Below, piece after piece: positions 35,901 to 49,000 of a DNA stretch of 64,000 nt. The stretch covers positions 744,501 through 808,500 of the forward strand of contig BSQZ01000041.1 of the NCBI GenBank assembly GCA_033239005.1. Reading direction: 5' to 3'. Position numbers and translations under genes: made by a program. The number at the start of each line of letters is the position of its first letter. The stretch's first letter is position 1. Below the pieces are notes generated by a model. The model had not been told where the DNA came from and made no database searches. It saw only the letters and a program-made list of their open reading frames with translations. The stretch comes from Lamellibrachia satsuma. Taxonomy: Eukaryota > Annelida > Polychaeta > Sabellida > Siboglinidae.

Positions 35901-36463
35901 GATAAGATTATGTGCTGTAGTTTTGATCATTTTATTATAATGAGTCATTTTAGTAACACAATGATACCTCGGTCACATTTGTGTGGTAATTATTAGCGAT
36001 GTTATGATTTTTTAGAAGCACCCTTATGAATAACTCCACCGTGGAAATTTATCATTGTTCATTCCTAGGGTTAAAGTAATTAAATTTACACCTGTACATA
36101 AAGTTGCGTGCATGAAACATGGCTGGAAGATTTGCTGTGACAGTCACACACCTGAAGGAAGAATGGTGCTGTGCTTCATTCAGCTAATAACAGACCACTG
36201 TTGGTCTACAGGCAGAAAACTGCCTGCGCACAAGAGTATTGATGTAGTCTCAGTAGTACTGCTGATTGTTTTTGTCCGAGATCATGTTATATAGTATAAC
36301 TGTTTTCTCACATCTAGATCACCCAAATGTGTTTTTTGAAAAAAAAATTGGGTCGCCCAAACACATTTGGGTGGTCAAGATGTCAGGTCAGAATATATAT
36401 ATATATATACATATATACATACATACATACATACATACATACATACATACATACATACATACA

Positions 36464-36497
<34 letters not shown>

Positions 36498-37043
36498 CTT
36501 GTACTTTTAGTCCTGACATGATGGATGTAACTGTGTGTGAGAAGTCAAGGCCTCTATTCATAGTGACAAATGATGCAGTTACCTGTTTGCCATACTTACA
36601 CTGTCATTGAAGATGCAAGGCATGTAGCATAGATTTTATTTACCATGTATGCACCACATATTACTGCGTGGTATATACAGTTCATTATTGCAACATATGT
36701 TTGGAAAGTCGTCGTGATACAGAAATATAGAAATACAAGCAGGTTTCTGTCAACTGCTGCTGATCTAGTGCTGCTCAGATGATAAGGAAAGAGAAATTGT
36801 ATAAAAAGTTATATGTACACATAACAAATATTGACATTTGTGTCCATAAAGTTAAGTGTGTAAACTATTACTGTGCCTGTTGTCAGATGTGGTTGGGATT
36901 ATTATACACGACATACACTTGTATGTACATGTGTACAAACATGTATGACCATACATCTTCTACATGTTATGTACAATGGTGAGTTTAGATCCCATTTATA
37001 TATTGAATTATTTATTTTATATTTTTAGCACATACATTTTTTT

Positions 37044-37097
<54 letters not shown>

Positions 37098-40000
37098 CTT
37101 ACGTAACTTACTTATTTATATTTTGTTAACTAATATATTTGTTTGTATATGTTTTTTTTTACCTGAAATAAAAGTATTTATATTCGTACGTGTGATGCAG
37201 GACGTGGCCGTGATCGCGACCGTGACCGCGAGAATGATGAGAATGAAAGGAACCGAGTGGACAACAATGACCGGGGTTTCGAGAGGGGTCGTGGACGCGG
37301 CAGAGGGGGACGAGGTAAGTTAATTTCATATTCTAGGAGAGAAACTTGTGTATTCTAGAGAACTCGTATCTAACTAAATGTCAACTGTATCGTAGTGGGA
37401 TGTTGTCTAAATATCACTAAATATTGTAATGTCAGTGTCACTAAATGTCTGTGCTGTTGCAGGTGTTGGTCGGGGGGGTCGTGGCGGAGGCAGAGGAAGG
37501 TAAGTCGCTTGTCTTGCTGACATTCATATTCAGGTGAAAAATAGTTCAACTGTTCTTATGTAAACCTATGGTGTGCATGTGTGCATGCGTAAATGTATCT
37601 CTTAAAATTATTACCGAACAAAATTGTAGTTATATTTTAGATTTTTTTACAAATCTTTTACATTTAATAAAGGCTTCCGCATCTTAGTGGCCATGTTCAA
37701 ATTTTTTCTTTCTAGTATATCGCATGTTTGGAGAACTTTCTGGTTTCGGTGATCTGTCAGACCAGTAGACACCTACATCAGTAAAAGAAATTCAACCAGA
37801 ATCGACCATGTGTAATTCCTATATCCACTATTCAACAAAGACAAGTGAAAGCATTTTGTTGAAAAAGTTTTGTCTGCATTTTGTTTTGAAGGAGTGTTTT
37901 TGAAAGTATTTGCCGGTCGAGAACTATTTTGAAGTTACACACACACACACACATTATGGCAGTACATTTGCTGTATGGATGTATTTGGGTCAATGCTGTC
38001 CATGTCACTGGCATGGTTGTTTGATTTAAATCATGATTTAAATCACTCCAAAAAAATCATTGATTTATGATTTTTTTTAATCGCTGATTTATATGAATTT
38101 AACACAAATAAATGTTTACAAGCATCGAGATCAACAAAGTTTTGTATGTTTTTTAATACAAAAGCACAATGGCGCACCCTTGTGTAGCTGTATTGTCACC
38201 AGATAGCCTGATAGTCAAATATTTTGTGACATTGTGTATTTTTGAGCTATTCCCTTTCTGAATGCAGTGAAGCCACACAAACTTGTCTTCAAGAGGAACT
38301 ATCTTTTCAAGTCAGAAGCCCTGAGTTAAAGTCCACTTAGAGCTTGTGCTAGTTGTTACCAGTTCAGTATGTTGACTCAAGTGAGACAGTCTTGGTGACA
38401 ATTATTTAATACTGTACCAGTTTGCAGTCTGGTTGGAGACCCATAGAGTACACAGAGCCCTGGGCAGGTGCTAATCCACCCTCTCAGCAAACAATAATTA
38501 GCACTGCTACAGCCACAGACATGCAGCATACTTTCCTTTCCAAGACAGATTATGCAACTACAGGGGGTGAGGCCTTGTGGGCATTGCCTAATGTCTTTAT
38601 ATAAGCAAAAATCATGTACCCTCTGTTAAGACAAGTACCCAAATTGATTTGAATAGAACACGTTTGAAAGAGTTTCATCTGTATAAATGTCTATATACTA
38701 GATTAAAAAAAAATCCAATTAAAATTTTTCTAAATCATTTTTTTAATTTTATTTTTTTAAATCATGATTTTTTTCAACCCTGGTCACTGATGACATTGCC
38801 TTACATGTACAGGGGCGGCAGCAGCAGTGGAATAGGAGCAGCAATCACTTCTTCGACTACAAAGTTTAACGGCCGGCCGTTCGAGAAAGGTCCCCAGATT
38901 GACACATGGACGAATGAGACAGCAGAGAACGCTGAGAAAGACGACATTGGTGGTAGGTGTTGGGAGCAGTAACGGACATTATCTGCAGCACATGCGCATT
39001 AGTACTAGATTTTTTTTTGAAGACTCACAACCGTGGTGTCATTCTTAGACAAAAGGAGTTGTATGTGTTATATATAATGTAAATTGTACGACAGCAGATA
39101 ACAAAACCGACTACAAACATATCGAAATGACATAAACATATAACAATGATGTCACAAACACCACCTGGAACCATAACTTTATGCTTCACCGAATCGCCGA
39201 TATGTGTTGTGAATATTGACTATAAATCAGTAACTGGTGATTGAATTTGTGTATCATACTATAGCTTACAACAATGCAACTTATTACGATTGAAGGGGTA
39301 AATATTTACAAGAATTGTTCTTAAATTTAGTCCTTTTCTAACAGCTTCCGATATCAAGAAGTATTGTAATTTTCTATATAATGATCAGCAGCGTACAAGT
39401 AACTTGTATGCTCATTGAAAAAATACATTGATAATATGAAATGACAAAATTCCTGAAAACGGTTACTCCGATATCATTCTTTGGGAATTATGTAATTTTT
39501 CTGCCGATATCAGACTACCAGTTGTTTTTGTGCGATTGTGTACCAGGCCTTGGGTCTATTACATTGCAATGTAATAGATTACTATTACTTAGTTTCCTTT
39601 CTATTACTATTGCTATTACATGCTGAAGGCAATGTAATCTATTACTATTACATTTTGAGCTATTACTATTACATTTTCCATCAGAACTATTTTCTTTCGA
39701 TTAAACATTTAACATACATTATCACTTACATAGATTAAAATTAGCTGATGGCTGTATAATTAATTAAATTACAATTAACTCATAAATTTTCCAATTAAAT
39801 TAACCTCACGCAATTCCAGTCGGATGTAGAAGTTTCATATATTCATGGGAATAAAACGGCAAAGCAATGTCACTGTCACGTAACACAGTCTGATTATCTC
39901 ATAGTAGACCCATACTGCTCGCCTGCTGCTTGGTGGACTGTTAATTATTGGCTCAAGGATAGTGTTTTTCGCACTTTTGGTCAGTAGTGTGCAAGTTAGC

Positions 40001-43000
40001 TAACAACTGAGAAAAACTATAAGGTATATAGTTTGTTCAAACATTACCCAGCATGGCAGGCTGGCAACTAGGGTTAGGAGATGGCAATGGTTGGTCGGTT
40101 GGTCGGTATGTTAAAGACAGTCTGTTTAGTGCTGGACGACTGGAAGCTTTATCCTGCTTCAATGAATGAATGAATAGGCTGATGTGAAAAGGATAGATGG
40201 CTGATGGACCTGGCTTCAAATAACAATCACACTATCACAGAGTCTCCTGCTAATAGTGCTAAAGTTCATTGACTGTCATGATTCAGATACTAAACCATTT
40301 TATCACCACTGTTGGGAAATAAATACAACTGCATGTGAAAGATTGAACATGATGCTTGTCCAAGTCACAGTAAGTCAAAATAGGGGATTTTTTGGTTCGA
40401 TTATTTTCTATGAAATTGAAGTGATTGAAATGTTCAATTGTAATAGCAAAGTAACAGCTCAATTACTATTACTTTGCTTTCTATTACTATTACATTGCAT
40501 CCTGTTACTGTTACATTCTATTACTATTACTTTAACAATTGTAATCGTTACTATTACATATTACTATTACCCGAGGCCTGTTGTGTACCATAATAATCTA
40601 TAAAATGGAGCCTTGATTTTTCTTCTGTGTGTTACATGTGTGGTCATTGCAGCTTGGAGCGACATTGCATCGGAAGACTGGGCCACTGAGGACTGGACTG
40701 GAACGGTACGAGCACTTCGTCTTCTGTGCAAGGCTATCACATTGTCCGTCATCAAAAATATACTTGATAAATTAATAATAATTATGTTATCTGTTGCTGT
40801 GTAATCCGTATGCTATGAGTATTGTATTAATGCACATGTTAACTTCAGTGTTTGAAATGACCTTTTTTTTAGAAGTGTTTGGTACGAATAAAATGCTATG
40901 ATTAATCAAAATTGATGTAACTGTTGTGACTACACAAAACAACCCAGTTACAATTATGAAAATAATTTCGAAACCAGACTCAGTTATAATTACAAATACA
41001 TAATTTCCTTGTAATCAGTTAGTTATGCAATTGGGTCTAGCCCTGGTGCCGGGATAGTCTCGTTGGATGCAGCAACTAATAGATAAACCCGTGTTATTTC
41101 AGCTTAATGAGTCGAAGGTATTCACAGCGAGCACAGCAAAACCACCAGAGAGAAATGGTGGATTCAACGACGCTGACACCATGTTCCCCCCGATGCCCTC
41201 GTCCATCGAGACACAAGTGTTCAGTGGCACAAACACGGTGTCGCCCGTTATGAATCACTCTGGTGATACATACCACCACCAGGCGGATACCACTGGGTCG
41301 CTGTCGCACAGTTCGCTCGGCCAGCAAATCGACCAGACATCCGCACTCTCGGGCACTACCCAGAATTCTATAGGACGGAATTCTGTCGGTCATCGGTAAG
41401 AAATTCCTTGCATGATAGGATTCTGTATATGTTATCACACGGAGTGGTTCTTTTAGTAGATGCTGTTTTCAAAAAAGCTCTTTCATTACATATATTTTAC
41501 AGCCAGTGTTGATCTTAGAAGCCTTAGGGTAGTTCTTTTTGCAACTGTCGTAAAAAATTAATAATTCTGTTGAATATTTTTTGCACGGGATGCACTAAGT
41601 CTTTGAGCAGCACCTGTAATAATCAGAATCCCTTGTTTACATGGCAGTCACATTATAAAATAAACAACCCGTATTTATCCTCTTTGTGCCCATGTATGAC
41701 ACATAAAGCTTTCACAAGATCTCGCCTGTTCCCTCTGGTTTGTTTTCAAATTGTTATTGGTCTGGCCCCTTTTTTATGTCCAAGTAAATGCAGGACCCTT
41801 CAGGTGAACGTTTGGTGGAAAATTTAGGTAACAGCATTTTGTGTCGGGTGTAATCGTAGTTTTTATGTCGGAATCCTGATATTTTGAGAGGGGAGAAACT
41901 TATGTGACACTGGGTTGAGCTGGTTGCTCTGATGTTTCAGGGTTGACCTCTGTGAGATCTTTGCGAAGACGGCAGAGGCGAGCAGTCAAGACCAGGAGTT
42001 CATGCAGGCATTCAGCAAGGCCGTCACCGACTCCGTCGCAGGGTCACAAGCCGAGTTGATGAGTCAGTACACGCGGGAGGCAACCGAGACGATCAAGAAC
42101 GCAGTAGGGGTCAGTGTCTCCAGTAGTGGTCAGCGTCTACGGTAGTGGTCAGCGTCTGCAGTAGTAGTCGGCGTCTACGGTAGTGGTCGGCATCTATTAT
42201 TATTATTATCATCTTTATTCGGACTCAAGATCCACAAACATGTAGATATTAAACAAATTGTAAGTTAGAAATAGCAGCTAGAAAACAAATTATATTGTGC
42301 TGAGATATGAAATCACAGCATTACATTCTTCCTTATTTAAGACAGCGTCATTGTTACAATCTTTCATTTCAACCAATTCACAAATCATATTTGCATTGTC
42401 ATAGTATGTAGCATTGACATTGATATTCCACATTTCTTTACATTTATGCTTAATAGCAATCATAGGCATATACAACAGTTCATGGTGGGTCATGTTATAT
42501 TTGGACATAATATGTCTTACATTCTGGGCCATAGTTGACCTATAAGCAAATGTCATTGTATTTGCAATATAATTAGCAACCATGTTATCTGACAAGGCTA
42601 CTGTTCTGTAAAACTTTATAAACCAAATCCACATCTAAAGGTACACATTCAGCAATTAATGGTAGTAAATCTTTGTGGGAAGCATATGGTAGCTTTCATA
42701 CTTTACACAATGCATTACGCCACTGTGTGCACATCTTGTTAACACTGTCATGCCACAGTGGCCATAGTTGAGATCCGTGCAATGCACAACAATACTGATT
42801 TGTTTTTGACAACAGTTTGAAGTGAACCAAACTCAGACATAAATATATTTACATTACAGTTAAATGTCTTGATACCATCAAACACCATTTCATACTTATC
42901 GGTTGTGCTAAGTACATTTCCGAGATGTATAGTTTTCTCACATGTAGAAACATCTGTACCATTCACAGTGCGGATCAGCATCCTTGTTGTACACCAGTAA

Positions 43001-43064
43001 TTTGCTTTTTGACCCATTAAGCAACACATCATGTAGTTTGGCATATTTCTCACACACACACGCA

Positions 43065-43096
<32 letters not shown>

Positions 43097-46000
43097 CACA
43101 CACATCATTTTTCGCAACCCAGAACTAGTAGGACATAGTAATATAATGTCATCTGCATATGCTGCAGCTCCACAGAAATGTTGCCCAATATAACAGCCAA
43201 TACCAAGGTCTTTTAATTCTTCCAACAGCCCATCCATGTACACTCCAAATAGAAGTGGAGACATAACACCTCCCTGGCGAACCCCATTCTTCACACTGAA
43301 TTGGTTTTGTATTACGTCATTCCATCTAACTTGTAATTTCTGGTGTGTGTACATGTGAAGTAAAAGTCTAATGGGCACATACATACATTACATAATATGA
43401 AATAGTTTCTTTTGCCATAAAAGTACACATTGTTGTAGATAAGCCATCTTTAAACCCAAATTGTAAATCTGACATGTCAAAAACTCCAGTTTGTTGTTTG
43501 ATAATAATGGCATCATAAAATTTACCAATGATGCTGCCTAACATCAACGCTCTATAGTTATCAGAGCTATGATGCGCCTTTCTTTTATCTTTCTGAAGTG
43601 GCACCATAGTACCTATCAGTAAATCACTTGGGGATACACCATGAATACGCATGCCATTGTAGAGCAAGGTTAATGCTTTAAACAATTTTGTCAGTACCAT
43701 GTATAATATGGTTAGAAAATATGCCATTTTCTTCTTCTTTACCATGTTTCATGCAATTTACACATTTCTTGAGATCATCAATATCAATGCCATGCTGCTG
43801 ATGGCAGTTGTGACCATCATCAGTATCATTTTCATGCATACACATATTAATAACAAGATTGTCAACTGTACTTTTTAATAAGTGCATGTGATCTTCATCA
43901 AATGCAACAGAATTGTACAATTGTTCAAACTTTAAGGAAAATAAGTCAGCAATATCGTCTGACCCTATATGACCATCAATAACAGAAAATTAGGCAGAAA
44001 ATTAATTACAAGATTTTTTTTAAACTATGCACCTCATTCCATAAGTTACGATCATTACCTTCAGCCATTCTATTGCTTTTATCCTTGTTTCTTTATTACA
44101 TATCACAGTATAGTGATACCTGGATCGAGTATGCTTCATCTAGGCTAGTGCTGGGCCTAAAATCTGTTTAGCCAATTTGGCTAAAGGTTCAAATTTTCTT
44201 TAGCCAAATGAGATTTTGTTTAGCCATTTTTTGTAGCAGACACTAAGATGACAAAACGTCAAAATGCAAAACATAAAAATAAAGTGTTATGGCCTCATAA
44301 AAAAAGAAACTAGTTTCTTGTCCCCGCCCATTTCCTTTTTTGTCTCTGCCTCCTGTTTTATTTACTATTGAACAAGATTATTTTAAAAAGTTTTTCCGGT
44401 TCTGTGAAGAAATCTTTGTCGAAAAAAAATTTGCTGTACGAAGTACTGTTATACTCTTTCAGTTCACTCGTTATTCATCATACAAGGTGTAGGGATGTAT
44501 GTGCATTCTACAGAGTCTAAAATAAGATTCAAATGATGATGCCTTGCATTAAATAGTCTTGGCAGACTCATTTACAAAATTTCAGTCTCAATCAGTATAA
44601 ATACCATTCAGGTGTATGCCTGTGATACATACTAATGAAACCATGGTCAAACCTGCACATGACATTTATAAATATATTCAACATTGCGTTTACTTCTTGT
44701 TTCTTTCTGGTCAATTTAAATAGTGTTCCGGTGTAACAGGTATGTGCCATATTACATTTACGTAAATGTTTCTATAAATATATTCAACATTGCGTTTGGT
44801 TCTTGTTTCTTTCTAGTCAATTTAAGTAGTGTTCCGGTGTAACAGGTATGTGCCATATTACATTTACGTAAATGTTTCTATTCATCTGCCATTCCCACTA
44901 AAAAGTAATGTATTTGACAATGGAATGGCAGGCTATAAAAGTAATATACATCATTGGCATGTTCCATATTGCATCGAAAAAAACTACAGCTTATCAACCA
45001 CAGTGAACATCTAAGACATGGTGGCCATCTTCGAAACTAATACCAAAAAATTCATAAATAATAAAGGCCTCCCTCTAACTTAAAAAAGAAACTAGTTTCT
45101 TTTTTACTAGGCCTAATATACGATATATTATATAAACATAATATACGTATATTAAACATATAGATAGTCACAAGAGAACATAACACCAATATAAATTAAT
45201 ATAACAACGTTTAATTATAAATATATAATACAAGAAAATCGAGCACACTGCAAATCTCAAACACTGAGAACGTCACCATGATGATACAAGTGTCACCCCA
45301 AATGTCCACCACCACTATTCTGGTCTCTGCGACAGTGTCCACCCGTTTCACTAAGAGTGAATTCGGGACGCTGCTCCTTCACCGTACAGATCTTGAAGGC
45401 TTCCTCATGAAAGCGTTCTTAGCTGTCGGGAGACGGTGCATCGCTTGCGTCAACACGGTCTGCCTATGGGCGATAATCGCCGAGTTCGCGTGATCGTTCG
45501 CAGTGACAAAGTCTATCTGTCTCTGGCGCTTCGGCAGTAACATCGATCTCCGGTGGTCTGCACATATATCGTGTTTTGCCAAGTCTTCTTGGGCTTGGCG
45601 CAGTCCTTCCCGGTGACAAAAATGTTCTTGCTTTCGCGTGCATGCAAACTTTGCAGCGAAAGACGTGGCTTTTGCTATCGTGAATAAGCCACGCAAAACG
45701 TATGAACCAGTCCGTCTTTTTTCTTTCGTTTCTTTCCACGATCTACGGCGGCCGAAGTACATTTACGAATCATTTTAACCGATAACAAATTTAAAAACTG
45801 CGAGGAAGTGAGCTCCCACATTTTAAGGTTATAATATTATTTTTGTAGCTGCAAACTTTCGCTGAGAGCAATTCCATCATTGGCTTATCGCCGGGCAATT
45901 ATAGATTGTGGGGGGGGGCGAAAAACAATTCCACGGATGGCGGGCAGCTATGATTCACGGGTTCACCGCCGCTTACACGACAGTGCGCGTTAACATGATC

Positions 46001-49000
46001 GTAAATGCGTTTCGCCAATTGGCGAAGAGTTTTGTTTTCCTTTCGCCAAATGGGAAACCGTTTCGTCTATGGCGCAATTGGCGATCGGCAGCGCTAGCCT
46101 AGTTCATGATATCGACTACTTCACCATTATGTGGCCTACCACATAATTCCACATTGCACCCAAATATCATACCAGAACAAGTCTGTACATGTTTATTCCA
46201 ACCAGGTATCACCTTGCTGCTCTCTTTCTTGGCACCCGTCTTTGGCAAACATATCTGAGGCAACAATGCAACTATTTACAACAGTATTATACAAATCAGA
46301 GAAAAAACCTCTGTGCATTTTACATTGGTAATCAACACAACTAACAGTATCATGATTAAAATCAATACATGATATCAACTTATCAAGCTCACGTTTGTAA
46401 TTCTCAGTGTGGACCTCCGTACATTTATGCCAAGCTACATTCGTTTTACATTTATGTTCAAATGATTCTTCTTTTTGCATTTCAAGACATACTGGAACAT
46501 GATCAGAAAAATCAATGTTCATAAATACTGATTCATATTTGATAATTGATTCACACAAGTTCTGTGTTACCATAAAGTGGTCTATTGTTGACTTGCAGCC
46601 ATTGCTCTTTGAACAGTATGTATATGGTATGTTAGAACATTCAGCATCAATACATAAAAACATTTGTTCATTATTAAGAGAGCTCTTGTCTGGGGAGTAT
46701 CCCTTGTTAAGTCTGTGTTAAAGTCACCACCCAATACAAAATATTGTGATGCAGTTTTGTTATAAATATCACTCACTTCATTAAGAACGTCTATATATTC
46801 AAACAAATTGTGATTTGCATAACCCTTGTCACATGGCATATACATGTTAAACAATACAGACTCGATACCATCTACTCTCACTTTCACATCACAGAGCCTC
46901 TTAGATATACACTCTATTGTATCCACTTTCCAGCTAATATTGGATGACCAAATGATAGAACAGCCCCCATAGGGTCTGCCTATTAATGGCACACTCTCAT
47001 CCATTGAGCTGGATACAACGCATACACTGTTTGGATTAAATGAGTGCAATCTTTGTATAAATTGTGTTTTATACATACAATGTTGTTGTCTCAACGAAAA
47101 ATCACACGCCACCAGCAAGGTTTGCATAATAACATACTTGTCAACACCAAAATGCTTACAGTTGTAAGAGCCAAACTTGAGTTTCTTTTTATTTTTATTG
47201 TCCATTATGTTTATGATAGTGGTTTTATTAGTTTCTTTTTGTTCCAGCTCATGAGAACTCAAATTTAATGCAATGAATAGGCATGTATACATGCATCAGG
47301 TTTTGATAAATTATTATTATTTAATTAATTTATATATATTTTTCATATAAAATAGTGTGTGACTCTGTATATATATATTCATATCTTCATCACTGCATGT
47401 ATGGGGCTGACATTTTGTAGGCATGCCCAGTGGGGTATTACATCGAAGGAACCATTGTGGATGTTTTACATAACTCAGAACAATAGTTATGTACAATTGT
47501 TACCACAAATGTCCACCGAACGATTCATGAAACTGGTAGTTGTACATGATTTTTGGAGCGTGACGTTGTCATTGCCGTTGACATAGCACTGCCAAAAAAG
47601 TGACTGGGTAGTGCAAGGAGTCATAAGTGAATGGGTAGTGCAAGGAGTCGTAAGTGACTGGGTAGTGCAGGGAGTCGTAAGTGACTGGGTAGTGCAGGGA
47701 GTCGTAAGTGACTGGGCAGTGCAAGGAGTCGTAAGTGACTGGGTAGTGCAAGGAGTCATAAGTTCTTGCAGTGGTTGCCTTTTTGACCTGTGCAATGCCA
47801 GGCAACTCGGCTAGTTACTGTTTATTTTAAGCTCCTGAATGCACTTTGTCCCGATATACGGCAGTGTATGAATGTACTTATTATTATTGAAGATTTTCAA
47901 TGGTTGTTTATTTGCTGTGGCAGATTGGATTACAAGCACGATCTCCGATGCAACACGAGTGTGAAACGACGTCAACGCAGCAGCTGACATCACAGCAGCA
48001 CGCTAACTTACAGAGTACAACTCAGCAGCAACAACGCCAACAGCAATCTGGTATGATGCCTCAAAGGTCAGCAAAAGTACAACGTACAAAACTGCCACCT
48101 CCATCTAAGGTAAGAAATATACGGTGTTACAAGTCTCAGATTTCCCGAGTAGTTTGTTAATTTGTCTGCCATCAAGAGCGGGATGCAGGAGCACAGTGTT
48201 TAAAACGTCGGACTCTCAATTTCTAATCCTTTGGCTGTTGTTTCGAAACTTGGGAATTTTTTTCAGCCAAAAGTATAGAATGGGTCTTACTGAATAAAAA
48301 ATATATTGAACTTTTGTCAGCCAGACCCCCGTTTCCATGGTAACAGACAAAATGTAAATATTGGCAAATTTGGAAACACTGCCATTCTTTATTGAACACA
48401 TATATGATTATAATTCTTGCAAATCCTTGTTCAGTACACAGTCTACTATACAGTGACCAGAGCATTTGTTAAAATGCTGTTTTTATTTTAAAATAATTTT
48501 TTTTTTAAGTGAAAAAAAACTTTTATGCAATCAACAACACAACACAGATATAGAGATATGAAAAGGCCAAATGAATGACGTTTATTGTGGGGATTAAGGG
48601 TAAGCCCACTTTTCAAAGAAATGTAAAACAAAGAAATGTGGGCTCCACAACCCAACGCCAGGCTGACTACGCCCCATGCGAGCCTCCTGGACGTCGGGTT
48701 CAATAGAGCCCACATTTCACCACAAAGCAGTAGCAGTATTCCTAGAACAAATAAAAGAAACAATGGCAAAAAAAACTTTTTTGGCAACAAATACGTGTTT
48801 ATCTTTCAAACTATTGATGATTTTTAAAATGTCTCTGGTCATTGTACAGAGTAAAGTATGCTGAATGCAACATTCAAAACCTTATTTGGATAGCATAATT
48901 ACTCACAGAGATATCCTTTTTCCAAATGCAGAAAACACGTTTTTGAGAAAACGGCCGTCAAAGATTTGTTTACCATCAATACTTCTGATACTTTCAAACT

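Larger units (their letters stand above)
44140..46102. mobile_element. TIR element nested in the LINE
   Basis: The ends are CTAGGCTAGTGCTG and inverted CTAGGCTAGCGCTG (13 of 14). The flanks TTCAT (44135-44139) and TTCAT (46103-46107) are identical, and removing the element restores the LINE reading order. Subterminal blocks near both ends repeat the 'gccaa' and 'ttggc' motif. Inside are a 106-bp direct duplication and a hAT-like zinc-finger relic on the minus strand. The TIR and 'gctgggc' start look hAT-like, but the 5-bp duplication is not the usual 8, so the superfamily is uncertain. Confidence 0.8.
42197..47292 (-). mobile_element. Antisense LINE in UBAP2L intron 10, split by another element
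   Basis: Read on the minus strand: an endonuclease region (47292-46193) with KFGSYNCKHFGVDKY, YFVLGGDFNTD and STIDHFMVTQN..DFSDHVPV. Then a linker, GEVVDIM joined to TRSRYHYTVI across a nested insertion (44140-46102). Then reverse transcriptase pieces: MVPLQKDKRKAHHSSDNYRA; DLQFGFKDGLSTT; VKNGVRQGGVMSPLLFG; and AYADDIILLCPTS with the catalytic Asp pair. The 3' end at about 42200 has an AATAAA and a (TAA)n-type tail. Frameshifts and a (CA)n expansion (43050-43104) show it is dead. The endonuclease GDFN and SDH motifs are intact. Confidence 0.85.

Noticed and set aside
45278..45493. Plus-strand frame of 71 codons
   Set aside because: Opposite strand of the hAT zinc-finger relic; no independent support.
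47487..47814. Repetitive frames on both strands
   Set aside because: Products of the 27-bp minisatellite.
48488..48790. 100-codon hydrophobic minus-strand frame
   Set aside because: Spans a hairpin and T-rich runs, with no context.
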